Positions 27,417 to 37,011 of a stretch of 53,381 nt of DNA are shown piece after piece. The DNA comes from an uncultured Desulfotomaculum sp. Its GTDB lineage: Bacteria; Bacillota; Desulfotomaculia; Desulfotomaculales; Desulfotomaculaceae. Every line of letters begins with the position of its first letter. Within the stretch, counting starts at the first letter, position 1. A program made the position numbers and the translations under genes. The notes under the pieces were generated by a model, which did no database searches, was not told the origin of the DNA, and saw only the letters and a program-made list of their open reading frames with translations. Location of the stretch: contig CAMKDG010000005.1 in NCBI GenBank assembly GCA_946411205.1, forward strand, positions 1 through 53,381, given 5' to 3'.

Positions 27417-27785
27417 TTAACCCCTGGACAGTACACGTTCAATGGCTTGCAGGATACGATCCTGTTGGAAGGGCTTAACAATAAAATCCTTAGCGCCTGC
27501 CTGAATTGCTTCCATTACCATCGATTGCTGCCCCATGGCACTGCACATAACGATATTTGCATTAGGATCTACCCCCCGGATAGCCTTTACTCCCTGGATA
27601 CCGTCCATTTCTGGCATGGTAATATCCATGGTTACCAAGTCGGGTTTTAATTCTGTAAACAATTGCAGGGCCACCGCACCATTTTCCGCTTCCCCAACAA
27701 CTTCATAACCATTCTTACTGAGTATATTTTTAATCATCATGCGCATAAATGCTGCATCATCAACAATCAGGATACGCTTACTCAT
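27417..27785 (-). CDS. cheY: Chemotaxis response regulator CheY
   Basis: A single receiver domain of 122 residues: acidic pair D9-D10, phospho-acceptor D54 (TMDITMPEMDG), Ser82 and K104 (FIVKPF). It carries the chemotaxis signal to FliM/FliY, encoded downstream. No output domain. GGAGGAG lies ahead of the ATG. CheA, CheW and receptors are not in the window. Confidence 0.95.
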   Translation of the reverse strand: MSKRILIVDDAAFMRMMIKNILSKNGYEVVGEAENGAVALQLFTELKPDLVTMDITMPEMDGIQGVKAIRGVDPNANIVMCSAMGQQSMVMEAIQAGAKDFIVKPFQQDRILQAIERVLSRG

Positions 27786-27813
27786 GTTTTACAGCTCCTC
27801 CTAAGTATTTAAA

Positions 27814-28431
27814 TTAAAGTGTTAGCCCTAAAGAACCAAATAAGGTTTCCAAAGAACCCTGTTTAGTGATTAGGAAAAAATGCCCCCTAATCTGCTCATG
27901 ATCTTCAAATAACAACGTTTCAATCATTAAAATATGCTCCTCCACATAGCCACCTGCTACCAGAGAAGTGCTGAGGACCGCACCCAACATATCTGTCGCA
28001 AACATAGGAACCGTAGGTACCATATTTAAGCCGGTCATGGTTCCTATTGCACTTAGAAATGAACCGGTTAATACATTACCAATTTCTTTTACCGCCGATT
28101 CTCCCATTTCATCCAATTCCTGGGTGGTCCCATGTTCCATCCCCATCAAGGTATCCACCAAATTAAAGGTGCTGTTTAAATTAAATAAAAACAAAATTTG
28201 TCCGGGAACGTCGCCTTCCAATCGTAAGCTAACGCAGCATACCACCTCTTCTAGACCACCAATAAGTTGCATTACCTCATCCATGGAAAGAAATTTACTT
28301 TGGGGTACAGCCATATCAATTCTCTTGTTTACCATGGTAGCCAAAGCGGTAGCTGCATTACCAAGACCAATGTTGCTTATTTCTTTTAGTACATCCATAT
28401 GGGTCTCTGTTAATACCTGGTGATCAGACAT
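27814..28431 (-). CDS. cheC: CheY-P phosphatase CheC
   Basis: A 205-residue CheC with two phosphatase signature helices, LKEISNIGLGNAATALA near residue 14 and AVKEIGNVLTGSFLSA near 110, each holding the catalytic E and N. CheC dephosphorylates CheY-P and is stimulated by CheD, encoded two genes upstream. It lies between cheR and cheY in the same operon. Confidence 0.95.
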   Translation of the reverse strand: MSDHQVLTETHMDVLKEISNIGLGNAATALATMVNKRIDMAVPQSKFLSMDEVMQLIGGLEEVVCCVSLRLEGDVPGQILFLFNLNSTFNLVDTLMGMEHGTTQELDEMGESAVKEIGNVLTGSFLSAIGTMTGLNMVPTVPMFATDMLGAVLSTSLVAGGYVEEHILMIETLLFEDHEQIRGHFFLITKQGSLETLFGSLGLTL

Positions 28432-28455
28432 CTCATCCCATCCTTTCAGCCACCA

Positions 28456-29226
28456 TTATTTCTTCCTATAAAAACAAGGAGATACCTTCTCAAAGCCTAT
28501 TTCCGCATAATTAAAGATGGTTTCACTGCCTCCAATAAATAAGTATCCTCCAGGATTCAAAGACCCTGCAAAACGAAAGTTTACTTTGTCTTGGGCTTCC
28601 CTGGTAAAATAAATGGTTACATTCCGACAAGCAATAAGATCGTAGCCCCGTGTATATTCATCAGCCAGTAGATTGTGCTGCTTGAAATTAACCTTCGTTT
28701 TTATTTGGTTAGCAACGTGGTACTTTCCTTGTTCCAGGGTGAAAAACTTTGCTAACCTATCTTTGGGTACATTGCGAATTGCATCAGCCCCATATACTCC
28801 GTTGGCTGCTGATTGCAGAATGGTTTTATCCAAATCAGTGGCATCTATCTGATGCCTTCTGCCCGGAGAAATTTCCTCTAAAATGATAGCCAGTGAATAG
28901 GGCTCGCAGCCATTGGAACAGGCTGCACTCCAAATTTTAAGATTACTTTTCTTCTGTAACAGCTCTGGCAATACCTTATTTTCGAGACTTTGAAACATTT
29001 TAGTATCCCGAAAAAATTCGGATACGTTAATCGTCAGGTAGTCTAAGAATTCATGCCAAGCATTTCTGTTGCTAATTAAGTAGTTAGAAAAGGCTTGATA
29101 ATCAGGATATTGTTTGCGAGAGAGTAAATTATCCAAACGCCTTTTGAGTTGATTTTCTTTATAACTGTTTAAATCAAGACCAAAGGTCTGATAAATCCTT
29201 TCTTTAAAACGATTAAAATCTGTCAT
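28456..29226 (-). CDS. cheR: Chemotaxis protein methyltransferase CheR
   Basis: CheR methylates glutamates of chemoreceptors using S-adenosylmethionine. The N-terminal helical domain with VSEFFRD near residue 70 is followed by the SAM-binding SAACSNGCEPYSLAI near 100 and LIACRNVTIYF near 200. 256 residues, normal. It starts one base after the cheD stop region, implying coupling. Confidence 0.95.
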   Translation of the reverse strand: MTDFNRFKERIYQTFGLDLNSYKENQLKRRLDNLLSRKQYPDYQAFSNYLISNRNAWHEFLDYLTINVSEFFRDTKMFQSLENKVLPELLQKKSNLKIWSAACSNGCEPYSLAIILEEISPGRRHQIDATDLDKTILQSAANGVYGADAIRNVPKDRLAKFFTLEQGKYHVANQIKTKVNFKQHNLLADEYTRGYDLIACRNVTIYFTREAQDKVNFRFAGSLNPGGYLFIGGSETIFNYAEIGFEKVSPCFYRKK

Positions 29227-29727
29227 TTATATCACCTTCAGTGGAGATCCAATAGTACGAATAGTAACTTGCCCATTCGCTGTATCAAAAATCATGGTGC
29301 GTCCACGATTGCCGCCTAGTTCTTCGGCAAGAACGCGAATGCCTATTTTATGGAGTATTTCACGTACCATCGCCGCATTACGCTGGCCAATATTTAAGAC
29401 AAATTTTTCATCCAACCCAGAAAACATTTGTGCTCCCCCAGCTAGTTTGGCTGTCAACCGGTGAGGATTGCCACCCTGACGTTTAATATGATCAATCATT
29501 AATGGAATCCCGGTATCGGCAAATTTAGCGGGCTTGGTTACATTGTTAAACTGTGTACTGTCGGGAAGCATGATGTGTAGCAGCCCGCCAACCTTTGCTA
29601 CAGAATCATACAAAACTACTCCAACACAGGAACCCAGCCCTAATGTTATCAGTCGATGGGGGGAATTTGTGACTTTATAGTCAGCAATCCCGACTTGAAT
29701 TTCCTCATTTACCTTTGCCAGTGCCAT
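29227..29727 (-). CDS. cheD: Chemoreceptor glutamine deamidase CheD
   Basis: CheD deamidates receptor glutamines and activates CheC. The catalytic Cys lies in LGLGSCVGVVLYD near residue 33, followed by the His of LLHIMLPDS near 50; RNAAMVREIL near 120 is also family-like. 166 residues. First of the cheD-cheR-cheC-cheY set embedded in the flagellar operon. Confidence 0.95.
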   Translation of the reverse strand: MALAKVNEEIQVGIADYKVTNSPHRLITLGLGSCVGVVLYDSVAKVGGLLHIMLPDSTQFNNVTKPAKFADTGIPLMIDHIKRQGGNPHRLTAKLAGGAQMFSGLDEKFVLNIGQRNAAMVREILHKIGIRVLAEELGGNRGRTMIFDTANGQVTIRTIGSPLKVI

Positions 29728-29753
29728 GTCTGCCCCCCTTTATGCTTTATGTT

Positions 29754-30548
29754 TTATTTACGCATGTTATTAGCTCGTTCCCACATCTCATCAACGGTTT
29801 GAATGGTTCTGGCATTAGAGGCATAGGCCCGTTGCGCCTCAATCATGCCAATCATCTCGGTAGCCAAATCCACGTTAGATAGTTCTACATAGCCCTGACG
29901 AATAAAGCCTCTCCCCTCCGTACCAGGGGTCTCTCCTTCGGGCTCACCGCTGGCCTCTGTAGCCATATAGAGATTATCACCCTTCTTGGCCAAATTGGCC
30001 GGTGCCTGGAAAGTGTAGATCTCGATGGTCTCCCCAGTAGGCTCGCCTAGCGTTCCATCAGCATGAACCCCGCAAATAACTCCCTTTTCGTCCACCGCAA
30101 AGGACTTATATTGGGTAGTATCTAAAGTAATACCTTCATCTAGTTGATAGCCCTGGGAATTAACCACCAGTCCCTCATTATTAACATAGAAAGTGCTATC
30201 CCTGGTGTAGTACTCCTGGTCACTGTCTCCATCAATGGGCACAACTTTAAAAAAGCCCTCCCCCGCAATAGCCAAGTCCAAATCCCGACCGCTATGAACT
30301 AGATTCCCCTGTTCCATCATTCTGGCGATGGATACCATTCTTACCCCGCTGCCCTCTTCGGGGCGAGGATTATTCGATGTGGGAATCCCTTCATCACCTA
30401 CGGCTTGGCGAACCATTTCCGCAAAATTGACCCGACTCTTTTTAAAGGATGTTGTGTTAACATTAGCAATGTTGTTACCAATGACATCCAGCTTTATTTG
30501 GTGAGCTCGCATACCCGAGGCACCGCTGTTTAGGGTTTTTAATAACAT
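29754..30548 (-). CDS. flgG: Flagellar basal-body/hook protein, FlgG-like distal rod
   Basis: A 264-residue axial protein with the rod-protein N-terminus (LNSGASGMRAHQIKLDVIGNNIANVNTTSFK) and the C-terminal EMIGMIEAQRAYASNARTIQTVDEM helix, which form the coiled-coil core. Length fits FlgG. The ATG at 30548 (MLLKTLNSG) with GGTGA ahead is preferred to a GTG four codons upstream. It pairs with the similar gene upstream, as flhO-flhP do in Bacillus. Confidence 0.85.
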   Translation of the reverse strand: MLLKTLNSGASGMRAHQIKLDVIGNNIANVNTTSFKKSRVNFAEMVRQAVGDEGIPTSNNPRPEEGSGVRMVSIARMMEQGNLVHSGRDLDLAIAGEGFFKVVPIDGDSDQEYYTRDSTFYVNNEGLVVNSQGYQLDEGITLDTTQYKSFAVDEKGVICGVHADGTLGEPTGETIEIYTFQAPANLAKKGDNLYMATEASGEPEGETPGTEGRGFIRQGYVELSNVDLATEMIGMIEAQRAYASNARTIQTVDEMWERANNMRK

Positions 30549-30587
30549 GAAATCACCCACTTATTTTAAAATTATTACTAAAAATTT

Positions 30588-31364
30588 TTATTTTACGCGC
30601 CCTACTTGATTAATGGCTTTATCCAGCAACTGATCATTGATCTGCACCAGCCGCTGGCTGGATTCATAGACACGGAGCGCCGGAATCATATCAATCATCT
30701 CTTCCACAGGATCTACGTTGGTTCTTTCCAACCACCCTTGAACTACCTGGGTGGACATCGCCTCCTCGGCAGTTCCCTCGGGGTCGGTAAAATAATTGCC
30801 ATCCGTTTTCTTTAGCAGGGTTGGGTCAGCAAACTCCACAATTTGCAGTTTATCTAACTCTTCTACGTCGGTGCCTTCACCCACCAAGATCGTACCATCC
30901 TCTTTGATCGCCAGCTTCTTCCCGGCATCTTCAATGGTGATGGGCCCCCCTTCACCCAGTACCCGGAATCCTTCACTGTTTAGCAATGCCCCCTCGCCGT
31001 CCAGGTGAAAGGAGCCATCTCGGGTATAAAACTGTTCCCCAGACTCATTTTCAACCACAAAGAAACCCTTGCCTTTCAGTGCAAAATCCGTAACACCGCC
31101 GGTCTCCGACAGGGGACCGGGGGTAAAATCTATGTGCACCTGCGTGACCATATTGCCTAGAATGCCCTCACCCAAAGGCTGACGTTTGCCACTGGGTCCG
31201 TTGGCCTCCAAGGCTAATTGCAGAGAATTAGCAAATTTACTATCCACCACTTGGTTTTTTTTATAACCTGTGGTGGATATATTGGCTAGGTTATTCGAAA
31301 TAGTATTCATTTTAGCCTGTTGCACATCCAAACTGTTGGTGGCAATGTATAAGCCTCGCAGCAT
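30588..31364 (-). CDS. flgF: Flagellar basal-body rod protein, FlgF/FlhO-like
   Basis: A 258-residue rod-type protein starting LRGLYIATNSLDVQQAKMNTISNN and ending with the conserved EEMIDMIPALRVYESSQRL helix. The start resembles Bacillus FlhO/FlgF more than FlgG. ATG at 31364 with GGGAGGGG ahead; the upstream MGGEK extension is the ribosome-binding region. Between fliA and flgG. FlgF versus FlgG is assigned by resemblance only. Confidence 0.75.
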   Translation of the reverse strand: MLRGLYIATNSLDVQQAKMNTISNNLANISTTGYKKNQVVDSKFANSLQLALEANGPSGKRQPLGEGILGNMVTQVHIDFTPGPLSETGGVTDFALKGKGFFVVENESGEQFYTRDGSFHLDGEGALLNSEGFRVLGEGGPITIEDAGKKLAIKEDGTILVGEGTDVEELDKLQIVEFADPTLLKKTDGNYFTDPEGTAEEAMSTQVVQGWLERTNVDPVEEMIDMIPALRVYESSQRLVQINDQLLDKAINQVGRVK

Positions 31365-31395
31365 CTTTTCCCCTCCCAATAACCGTTATCAACAC

Positions 31396-32151
31396 TTAAT
31401 TGTTCATCATATCCTGTAAATGCTTCCGTAATTTTTTCATAGCCTGACTGTGGAGTTGGCAAACCCTGGATTCCGAAACCGCCAAAACTTGGCCTATCTC
31501 CTTTAAGGTCAACCCTTCCGTATAATAAAGGGACAGGATCAGCTGATCCCTTTCTCCCAATTCTCCCACAGCTTCTGCCAACAGTCTTTTATTTTCTTTT
31601 TCTTCGATGATACTTAAGGGATCTGGACTGTTGCTATCCTCAATCATCTCCAATTTGCTCACCTGGCTACCATCATTCCCCACTACTTCTTCATCCAAGG
31701 ATTGCAGGTACATCTTGTTGGCATTAAAAACCAACTGATGCAGTTCATCCAAAGAAACACCCATTTCCTTAGCCAAAACCTCATCGGAGACGGCTTCACC
31801 CCGCTCCCCTTCCAAGCGTTCCTTGGTCGTCTTTAATAACTGGTATTTTTGCCAAGTGGTTCTGGGCAGCCAATTCTGTCGGCGTACCTCATCCAACATG
31901 GCTCCCCGAATGCGATGGTAGGCATAGGAATCAAAACTGTTACCCATAGCAGGATCGTATTTCTCAAGAGCTTCCATGAGTCCAATGACCCCATAGCCTT
32001 CTAAATCCTCCTGCTGAATAAAGGCAGGAAGCTTTACCGCCACACGTCCAGCCAACTGCTTCACTAAGGGCAAGTACTGCAAAATTAACATGTGCCGGGC
32101 TTCCGTATCCCGGGTGGTTAAATATTTTTCCCAGATCATCTCATTCGACAT
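31396..32151 (-). CDS. fliA: RNA polymerase sigma factor FliA/SigD (WhiG family)
   Basis: Sigma-28 directs late flagellar genes, here probably the flagellin promoter at 19303-19331. Region 2 (LVKQLAGRVAVKLP, LEGYGVIGLMEALEKYDP, FDSYAYHRIRGAMLDEVR) and the region 4 helix-turn-helix (LTLKEIGQVLAVSESRVCQLHSQA, described by position near residues 210-235) are complete. ATG at 32151 (MSNEMIW) is preferred over the TTG five codons upstream. It sits directly after the PilZ gene. An anti-sigma factor FlgM is not seen in the window. Confidence 0.95.
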   Translation of the reverse strand: MSNEMIWEKYLTTRDTEARHMLILQYLPLVKQLAGRVAVKLPAFIQQEDLEGYGVIGLMEALEKYDPAMGNSFDSYAYHRIRGAMLDEVRRQNWLPRTTWQKYQLLKTTKERLEGERGEAVSDEVLAKEMGVSLDELHQLVFNANKMYLQSLDEEVVGNDGSQVSKLEMIEDSNSPDPLSIIEEKENKRLLAEAVGELGERDQLILSLYYTEGLTLKEIGQVLAVSESRVCQLHSQAMKKLRKHLQDMMNN

Positions 32152-32166
32152 ACTTTCCACTTCCAA

Positions 32167-32829
32167 TTACTGTCTGCGTTTTATTTCTACCATACGTTCA
32201 AAAACATAGGCCATAATCAGATCCTGCTGGGCCGGTCGAATATCTAAAAACTTTAAGCTGGCATGATAAATTCTGGCTTCTTGATCCACCAGTTGGCAGC
32301 GTATTATCTTGGCCAACAGTTGAAACTCTTGCTGTTTTTTCTTAGCCCGGACGTAAAGGGTAAAACTAAGTAAGAAAGTCGTACCGGCTTTAACGGACTC
32401 CTTAAGGGCTATTTTCAATCCCCCGCCACTTAAATCTACAGAGTAGGCCTTTTGAAAGGCCGGTACTTCATTTTTAGCCGGGGGTGGTGCATACTGAATA
32501 TCTATCATGACGGGTACCCGGGCAAATTCCCTCAGTTGAATCCTGGTAATGTCCTCTTGTTTGGGGTGCATTAAAATATACATCGGCAGTTTATCCTGCT
32601 CTACTTTTCTGCCGACAGCCTCGGTAACAAAAAGGTAGGTACTTGTCTTGCCCATATATTTGACACGAACCTTTTCCCCGTGCCCCAAAACCAAGGGGTG
32701 ATTATTGTTGAAGGGTATGGGAACGTAGATACCCTTGGTATCCAAGTCGTAAACAGAACTTACAAACTGTTCTTCAGTATGAAAAGGGAGAATGATTAGC
32801 TTTTGGCCAATCCTTAGCTTATCTGTCAC
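32167..32829 (-). CDS. PilZ-domain flagellar brake protein (YcgR/YpfB type)
   Basis: A 220-residue protein with an N-terminal YcgR domain and a C-terminal PilZ domain; c-di-GMP contacts are REFARVP near residue 113 (RxxxR) and DLSGGGLKIAL near 143 (DxSxxG). In relatives, the c-di-GMP-bound form slows the flagellar motor. It lies between flhG and fliA in the flagellar operon, supporting a motility role, and is paralogous to the protein at 17070-17666. Confidence 0.88.
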   Translation of the reverse strand: MTDKLRIGQKLIILPFHTEEQFVSSVYDLDTKGIYVPIPFNNNHPLVLGHGEKVRVKYMGKTSTYLFVTEAVGRKVEQDKLPMYILMHPKQEDITRIQLREFARVPVMIDIQYAPPPAKNEVPAFQKAYSVDLSGGGLKIALKESVKAGTTFLLSFTLYVRAKKKQQEFQLLAKIIRCQLVDQEARIYHASLKFLDIRPAQQDLIMAYVFERMVEIKRRQ

Positions 32830-32840
32830 ATTCTCAGCTC

Positions 32841-33680
32841 CTAGCCGAATAAACGCATTAATTTGCCAAAGAAACCTTGTATACCCTTCGGCGGTTCCTC
32901 TTCCCTAGGCAGCAGTTGGTTTACGATTCTCACAATTCCTTGGGACGCAGCAGCCGAGGGAGCCATTAAAATAAACGGTTGTTGACGTTTTACTGCCTGA
33001 ACTACGGTAGTATCATGGAGAATAAACCCCAAGTATGTTAACTGAACTTCTAAGAATTGTTTGGTTGTAGCCTCTATGGTTCGATAGGTTTGCCAAGCCT
33101 CTTTTTCATCGCCTGCCCGGTTTATGACCACCATCATTTGGTGATGAACATTATATTTTGATAAAACCTTAATTAGACCATAAGCATCTGTCAGGGAGGT
33201 AGGTTCCGGGGTAATGACCACCAGAACTTCCTCAGCCGCAGCCACAAAACCTAATACCGTTTTGGAAATACCCGCTCCGGTATCCACCAATACAAAATCA
33301 AACATGCGATCCAGTTCCTGCAGTCCCTCACTGAGTCTCTTACCGCCTTGCGGATCCAGATTCGCCAGTTCTACAAAACCAGACCCACCAGAGATGACAT
33401 AAACTCCTTGGGGAGACACTTCCAGAACATCTTCTATCTTCTTATGATTAAACAAAAAATCATAGAGCGTATATTTAGGCACAATTCCTAACATTACTTC
33501 CACATTAGCCATGCCTAAATCTGCATCAAAAATAGCTACCCGTTGCCCTCGCCTGGTTAGTTCTACAGCCAAATTGACCACCAGATTACTCTTGCCAACG
33601 CCACCCTTGCCGCTGGTAATGGCAATCACCCTGGCACCAGGCTTCGCCTTGTGTGAAATTGGTTTACCTCTTGGCTCCAT
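32841..33680 (-). CDS. flhG: Flagellum-number ATPase FlhG (YlxH, MinD-like)
   Basis: A 279-residue MinD/ParA-type ATPase with the deviant Walker A SGKGGVGKSNLVVNLA near residue 23, FDADLGMANVEVML near 52 and VLVDTGAGISK near 125. With FlhF it controls flagellar number and placement. ATG at 33680 with AGGAG ahead overlaps the flhF end by 17 bases; an earlier start at 33761 lies deep in flhF and is rejected. Confidence 0.93.
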   Translation of the reverse strand: MEPRGKPISHKAKPGARVIAITSGKGGVGKSNLVVNLAVELTRRGQRVAIFDADLGMANVEVMLGIVPKYTLYDFLFNHKKIEDVLEVSPQGVYVISGGSGFVELANLDPQGGKRLSEGLQELDRMFDFVLVDTGAGISKTVLGFVAAAEEVLVVITPEPTSLTDAYGLIKVLSKYNVHHQMMVVINRAGDEKEAWQTYRTIEATTKQFLEVQLTYLGFILHDTTVVQAVKRQQPFILMAPSAAASQGIVRIVNQLLPREEEPPKGIQGFFGKLMRLFG

Positions 33681-34911
33681 CGTGGTCGGCACTCCTAAAT
33701 AGTAGATTCGCAAGTTGCTTGGGATGAACCTTAACCAAATCATCGGGAATGCTTTGGCCATCTGTATAATATGCCACAGGCAAACCAGTGCGGCTCACCA
33801 CATTGAGTATGGAGCCCAGTGTATCTGTCTCATCTGTTTTTGTAAAAATATATTTATTGAAGTGAGCTATTTTAAAATCTTCAATAACGCGAAACATATC
33901 CCGGTCCTTCGTACTGGCATTTAGTACTAAGAAAACATCCGGTTCCCCTGGTATTGCCTCCAGAAAGCCTTTTAGTTCCAGTATTTGGCTAGTATTCTTG
34001 GAGACGCGTCCTACCGTGTCGATCAGGATATGATCCTTGTCCCGGTGCTTTTCAATGGCCTGGTATAATTCCGCTGGAGTCATCACGACCTCCACCGGCA
34101 CCTGGATGGCGTCACCATACACCTTTAATTGATCGGAAACTCCATAGCGGTAGCTATAGAGCGTAATTAAAGCTACTTGCTTTTTCTGCAGCAGTTGAAG
34201 CTGTGTTGCCAGTTTGGTAAGGGTCGTGGTTTTACCTACTCCCGGTTGACCCACAAAGGTCATCAACCTGGCATCCTCTTCCCGTTGATAGGCGGCTTGC
34301 AACAGTTTAGTAACCTTATTGATCAAGGCCAGTTCGATCATGTCATCGGAAATTTGCTTTTCTATTTCTTGCAAAGCATTGGTCAACAGGGCTCTGGCCA
34401 CACCTTCTTGCACATCCATAGCCAGTAATCTTTCCATCCATTGCCTGTGAACATGATTGTTTCTATCGCCTGGTTCCATTCCATTCACCTTGGTTCCCAG
34501 ATCTTGTTCCGCCATTTTTAATAACGCGTGATCCAGTAGCGGTTGAAAACTGGTTTCAGGTACTTTCGCCCGATCAAAGGCAACGTTATCATGGGCAGTA
34601 GCTTGACTGCGCACTAAATGATTGTTGTTATAGGGAACAAGTTGTGTACTTTTTTCCTGTTGCCGGCTAGGTGTCGGTTCTTTAATGAAAATTTCCTCGG
34701 ACGGCGGCGGTGGTGGCAACGATTTCACGATTGGAGGTACCGGGGCATCATCCAGTACAGCGGTAACCTCGATCATTCGCTTAAACCACCCCAGCTTACC
34801 TTTGCCTTTAATCTTGTGGCTGCTGACAATAACGGCCTCGGGACCTAAATCCTGCCGAATTATTTGGATTGCTTCTTGCATCTCATGAACAGTATATTTT
34901 TTTATCTTCAA
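33664..34911 (-). CDS. flhF: Signal-recognition-type GTPase FlhF
   Basis: FlhF, an SRP-family GTPase, sets flagellar position. The N-terminal B domain (KYTVHEMQEAIQIIRQDLG) is followed by a variable Pro/Glu-rich linker (about 60-130) and the NG domain with VGQPGVGKTTTL (G1) near residue 219, DTVGR (G3) near 290 and FTKTDE (G4) near 350. TTG start overlapping the flhA stop. 415 residues. Confidence 0.94.
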   Translation of the reverse strand: MKIKKYTVHEMQEAIQIIRQDLGPEAVIVSSHKIKGKGKLGWFKRMIEVTAVLDDAPVPPIVKSLPPPPPSEEIFIKEPTPSRQQEKSTQLVPYNNNHLVRSQATAHDNVAFDRAKVPETSFQPLLDHALLKMAEQDLGTKVNGMEPGDRNNHVHRQWMERLLAMDVQEGVARALLTNALQEIEKQISDDMIELALINKVTKLLQAAYQREEDARLMTFVGQPGVGKTTTLTKLATQLQLLQKKQVALITLYSYRYGVSDQLKVYGDAIQVPVEVVMTPAELYQAIEKHRDKDHILIDTVGRVSKNTSQILELKGFLEAIPGEPDVFLVLNASTKDRDMFRVIEDFKIAHFNKYIFTKTDETDTLGSILNVVSRTGLPVAYYTDGQSIPDDLVKVHPKQLANLLFRSADHDGAKR

Positions 34912-36980
34912 TCAATACTCACCGTCCCTACGGCTTCCACTTCAATAGTAGCGGGTATTTCATTTAAGGAAAGCACGGCCAAGTTTGGTTGATATCTTTC
35001 AATCAATCTTCTAAAGGGTAAACGCACCCGTGGTGAACAAATTAATACCGGATTGGTACCACGCATCGTAATATCCTCTACCACCACATTTATTTTTTCT
35101 AATAACTTCTTTACGCTTTGTGGCTCTAGAATTGGATAAGCGCCAAATTGAGTTTGCTGAATAGCCTCCAGAATATTTTGTTCTAATTTGGGGTGTAAAG
35201 TAATGACCGCCAGTCTCCCTTTATCATCCAGATACCGCTGTGTAATGGTCCGGGCCAGACTCTGACGTACCATATCCGTTAGATAATCAGAATCTTTATT
35301 GACTCGGGCACCATCTGCCAGGGCCTCTAAAATCGTTACTAAATCCCGAATGGGCACTCGTTCTTTGAGCAGATTCTGGAGTACTTTTTGAATTTCGCCC
35401 AAAGACATCATATCCGGGATGAGTTCTTCCACCACAGCCGGATTCTTTTCTTTGATAACATCCATAAGTTCCTTTACTTCCTGCCGCCCCAGCAGTTCCT
35501 GGGCATATTGCTTAAGAATTTCGGTGAGGTGGGTTACCAACACCGTGGAACAATCCACCACAGTAAAACCATTTAATTCAACAAATTCTCGGTCCTGTCC
35601 AGTTACCCACCAGGCGGGTAAGTTAAAGGTTGGTTCGGTGGTGGGAATACCGTTAAAACTCAAATTCTGACCCATGGGATCCATGGCCAGATGATGTCCC
35701 GGCATTAATTCGCCACCAGCCACTTCGATACCTCTAATCTTAATCGAATAAGCATTATACGATAACTGCATATTGTCCCGGATGCGGATGGGTCTTACCA
35801 AAATTCCCATCTCGGCAGCACACTGTCGACGCACCGCTGCCAACCTTTGCAGCAGGTCTCCCCCTTGGGATTCATCGGTTAAAGAGATTAAGTTATACCC
35901 TATTTCAATTTCCAAAGGGTCTACCTGGAAATAGGTAAAGACATTCTCCGGTTCACGCCTCTGGGTTTGCTGCAACTTAACCGCTTCCGCCTGTTCCTGC
36001 TCGGCCCACTGTCTTTTCTCTTCCCGGGTCAGGGTGCGAGAGCTATATAACAGCACAGCCGCCATCGAGAGGATTAACACGTTTGGCATGGCCGGAATAC
36101 AACCAATAATCCCTAAAATAATGCCTCCCAGCAGTAGCACCTTAGGAAAGGCAGAAAACTGTTTCGAGATATCACTACCAAAGGTACCCTCGGAAGTGGC
36201 TCTGGTTACCAAAATACCGGCCGCTGTGGAAATAAGCAGCGCGGGGATTTGAGCCACCAAGCCGTCGCCAATGGTTAATATGGTAAATCTCCTGAGGGCA
36301 TCAGCCATCGGCATACCCATTTGCACAACACCAATAATAAAGCCACCCAAAATATTAATTAACAAAATAACAATGCCTGCAATGGCATCCCCGCGCACAA
36401 ACTTACTGGCACCATCCATAGAACCAAAAAAGTCAGCTTCTCGCTGTAGCCGTTCCCGTTTCGCTCTGGCCTCATCTTCAGTGATTAAGCCGGAATTAAG
36501 GTCTGCATCAATACTCATTTGTTTACCAGGCATGGCATCCAGGGTAAAACGTGCCCCTACCTCGGCCACCCGGCCAGAACCGTTGGTAATAACCACAAAT
36601 TGAATTATGGTGATAATGATAAAAACAACCGCACCTACCACATAATTACCGCCGACCACAAACTGGCCAAAGGCTTCAATTACTTTACCCGCTGCTCCTT
36701 CTCCCAGGATTAAACGGGTGGAAGATATATTCAAAGCTAACCGAAATAAGGTAGTTACCAGTAGTAGTGATGGAAAAATAGAAAATTGCAAGGGTTCTGT
36801 AGTAAACATGGTAATCAGCATGATTACCATCCCCAGCGACATGCTGAGAATTAAAAAGAAATCCAATAGCCCCGGCGGGAGTGGAATAATGATGAGCAGC
36901 ACAATGCCAATAACCAGACCGGCAATAATCAAATCCGTATATTGTTTTAAATTTGCTGCCAGAGATGTCTGTGCCGCCAC
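34908..36980 (-). CDS. flhA: Flagellar export apparatus protein FlhA
   Basis: FlhA forms the nonameric export gate. About eight transmembrane segments occupy the first 320 residues, including the FHIPEP-family segment VVITNGSGRVAEVGARFTLD (conserved cytoplasmic loop), and a large cytoplasmic domain ends near SLNEIPATIEVEAVGTVS. The GTG at 36980 with GGAGG nine bases ahead is favoured; an ATG nine codons upstream at 37007 is possible. It follows flhB closely. Confidence 0.95.
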   Translation of the reverse strand: MAAQTSLAANLKQYTDLIIAGLVIGIVLLIIIPLPPGLLDFFLILSMSLGMVIMLITMFTTEPLQFSIFPSLLLVTTLFRLALNISSTRLILGEGAAGKVIEAFGQFVVGGNYVVGAVVFIIITIIQFVVITNGSGRVAEVGARFTLDAMPGKQMSIDADLNSGLITEDEARAKRERLQREADFFGSMDGASKFVRGDAIAGIVILLINILGGFIIGVVQMGMPMADALRRFTILTIGDGLVAQIPALLISTAAGILVTRATSEGTFGSDISKQFSAFPKVLLLGGIILGIIGCIPAMPNVLILSMAAVLLYSSRTLTREEKRQWAEQEQAEAVKLQQTQRREPENVFTYFQVDPLEIEIGYNLISLTDESQGGDLLQRLAAVRRQCAAEMGILVRPIRIRDNMQLSYNAYSIKIRGIEVAGGELMPGHHLAMDPMGQNLSFNGIPTTEPTFNLPAWWVTGQDREFVELNGFTVVDCSTVLVTHLTEILKQYAQELLGRQEVKELMDVIKEKNPAVVEELIPDMMSLGEIQKVLQNLLKERVPIRDLVTILEALADGARVNKDSDYLTDMVRQSLARTITQRYLDDKGRLAVITLHPKLEQNILEAIQQTQFGAYPILEPQSVKKLLEKINVVVEDITMRGTNPVLICSPRVRLPFRRLIERYQPNLAVLSLNEIPATIEVEAVGTVSID

Positions 36981-37011
36981 TGAATGTAACCTCCAACTAA
37001 TTCCCATTGTA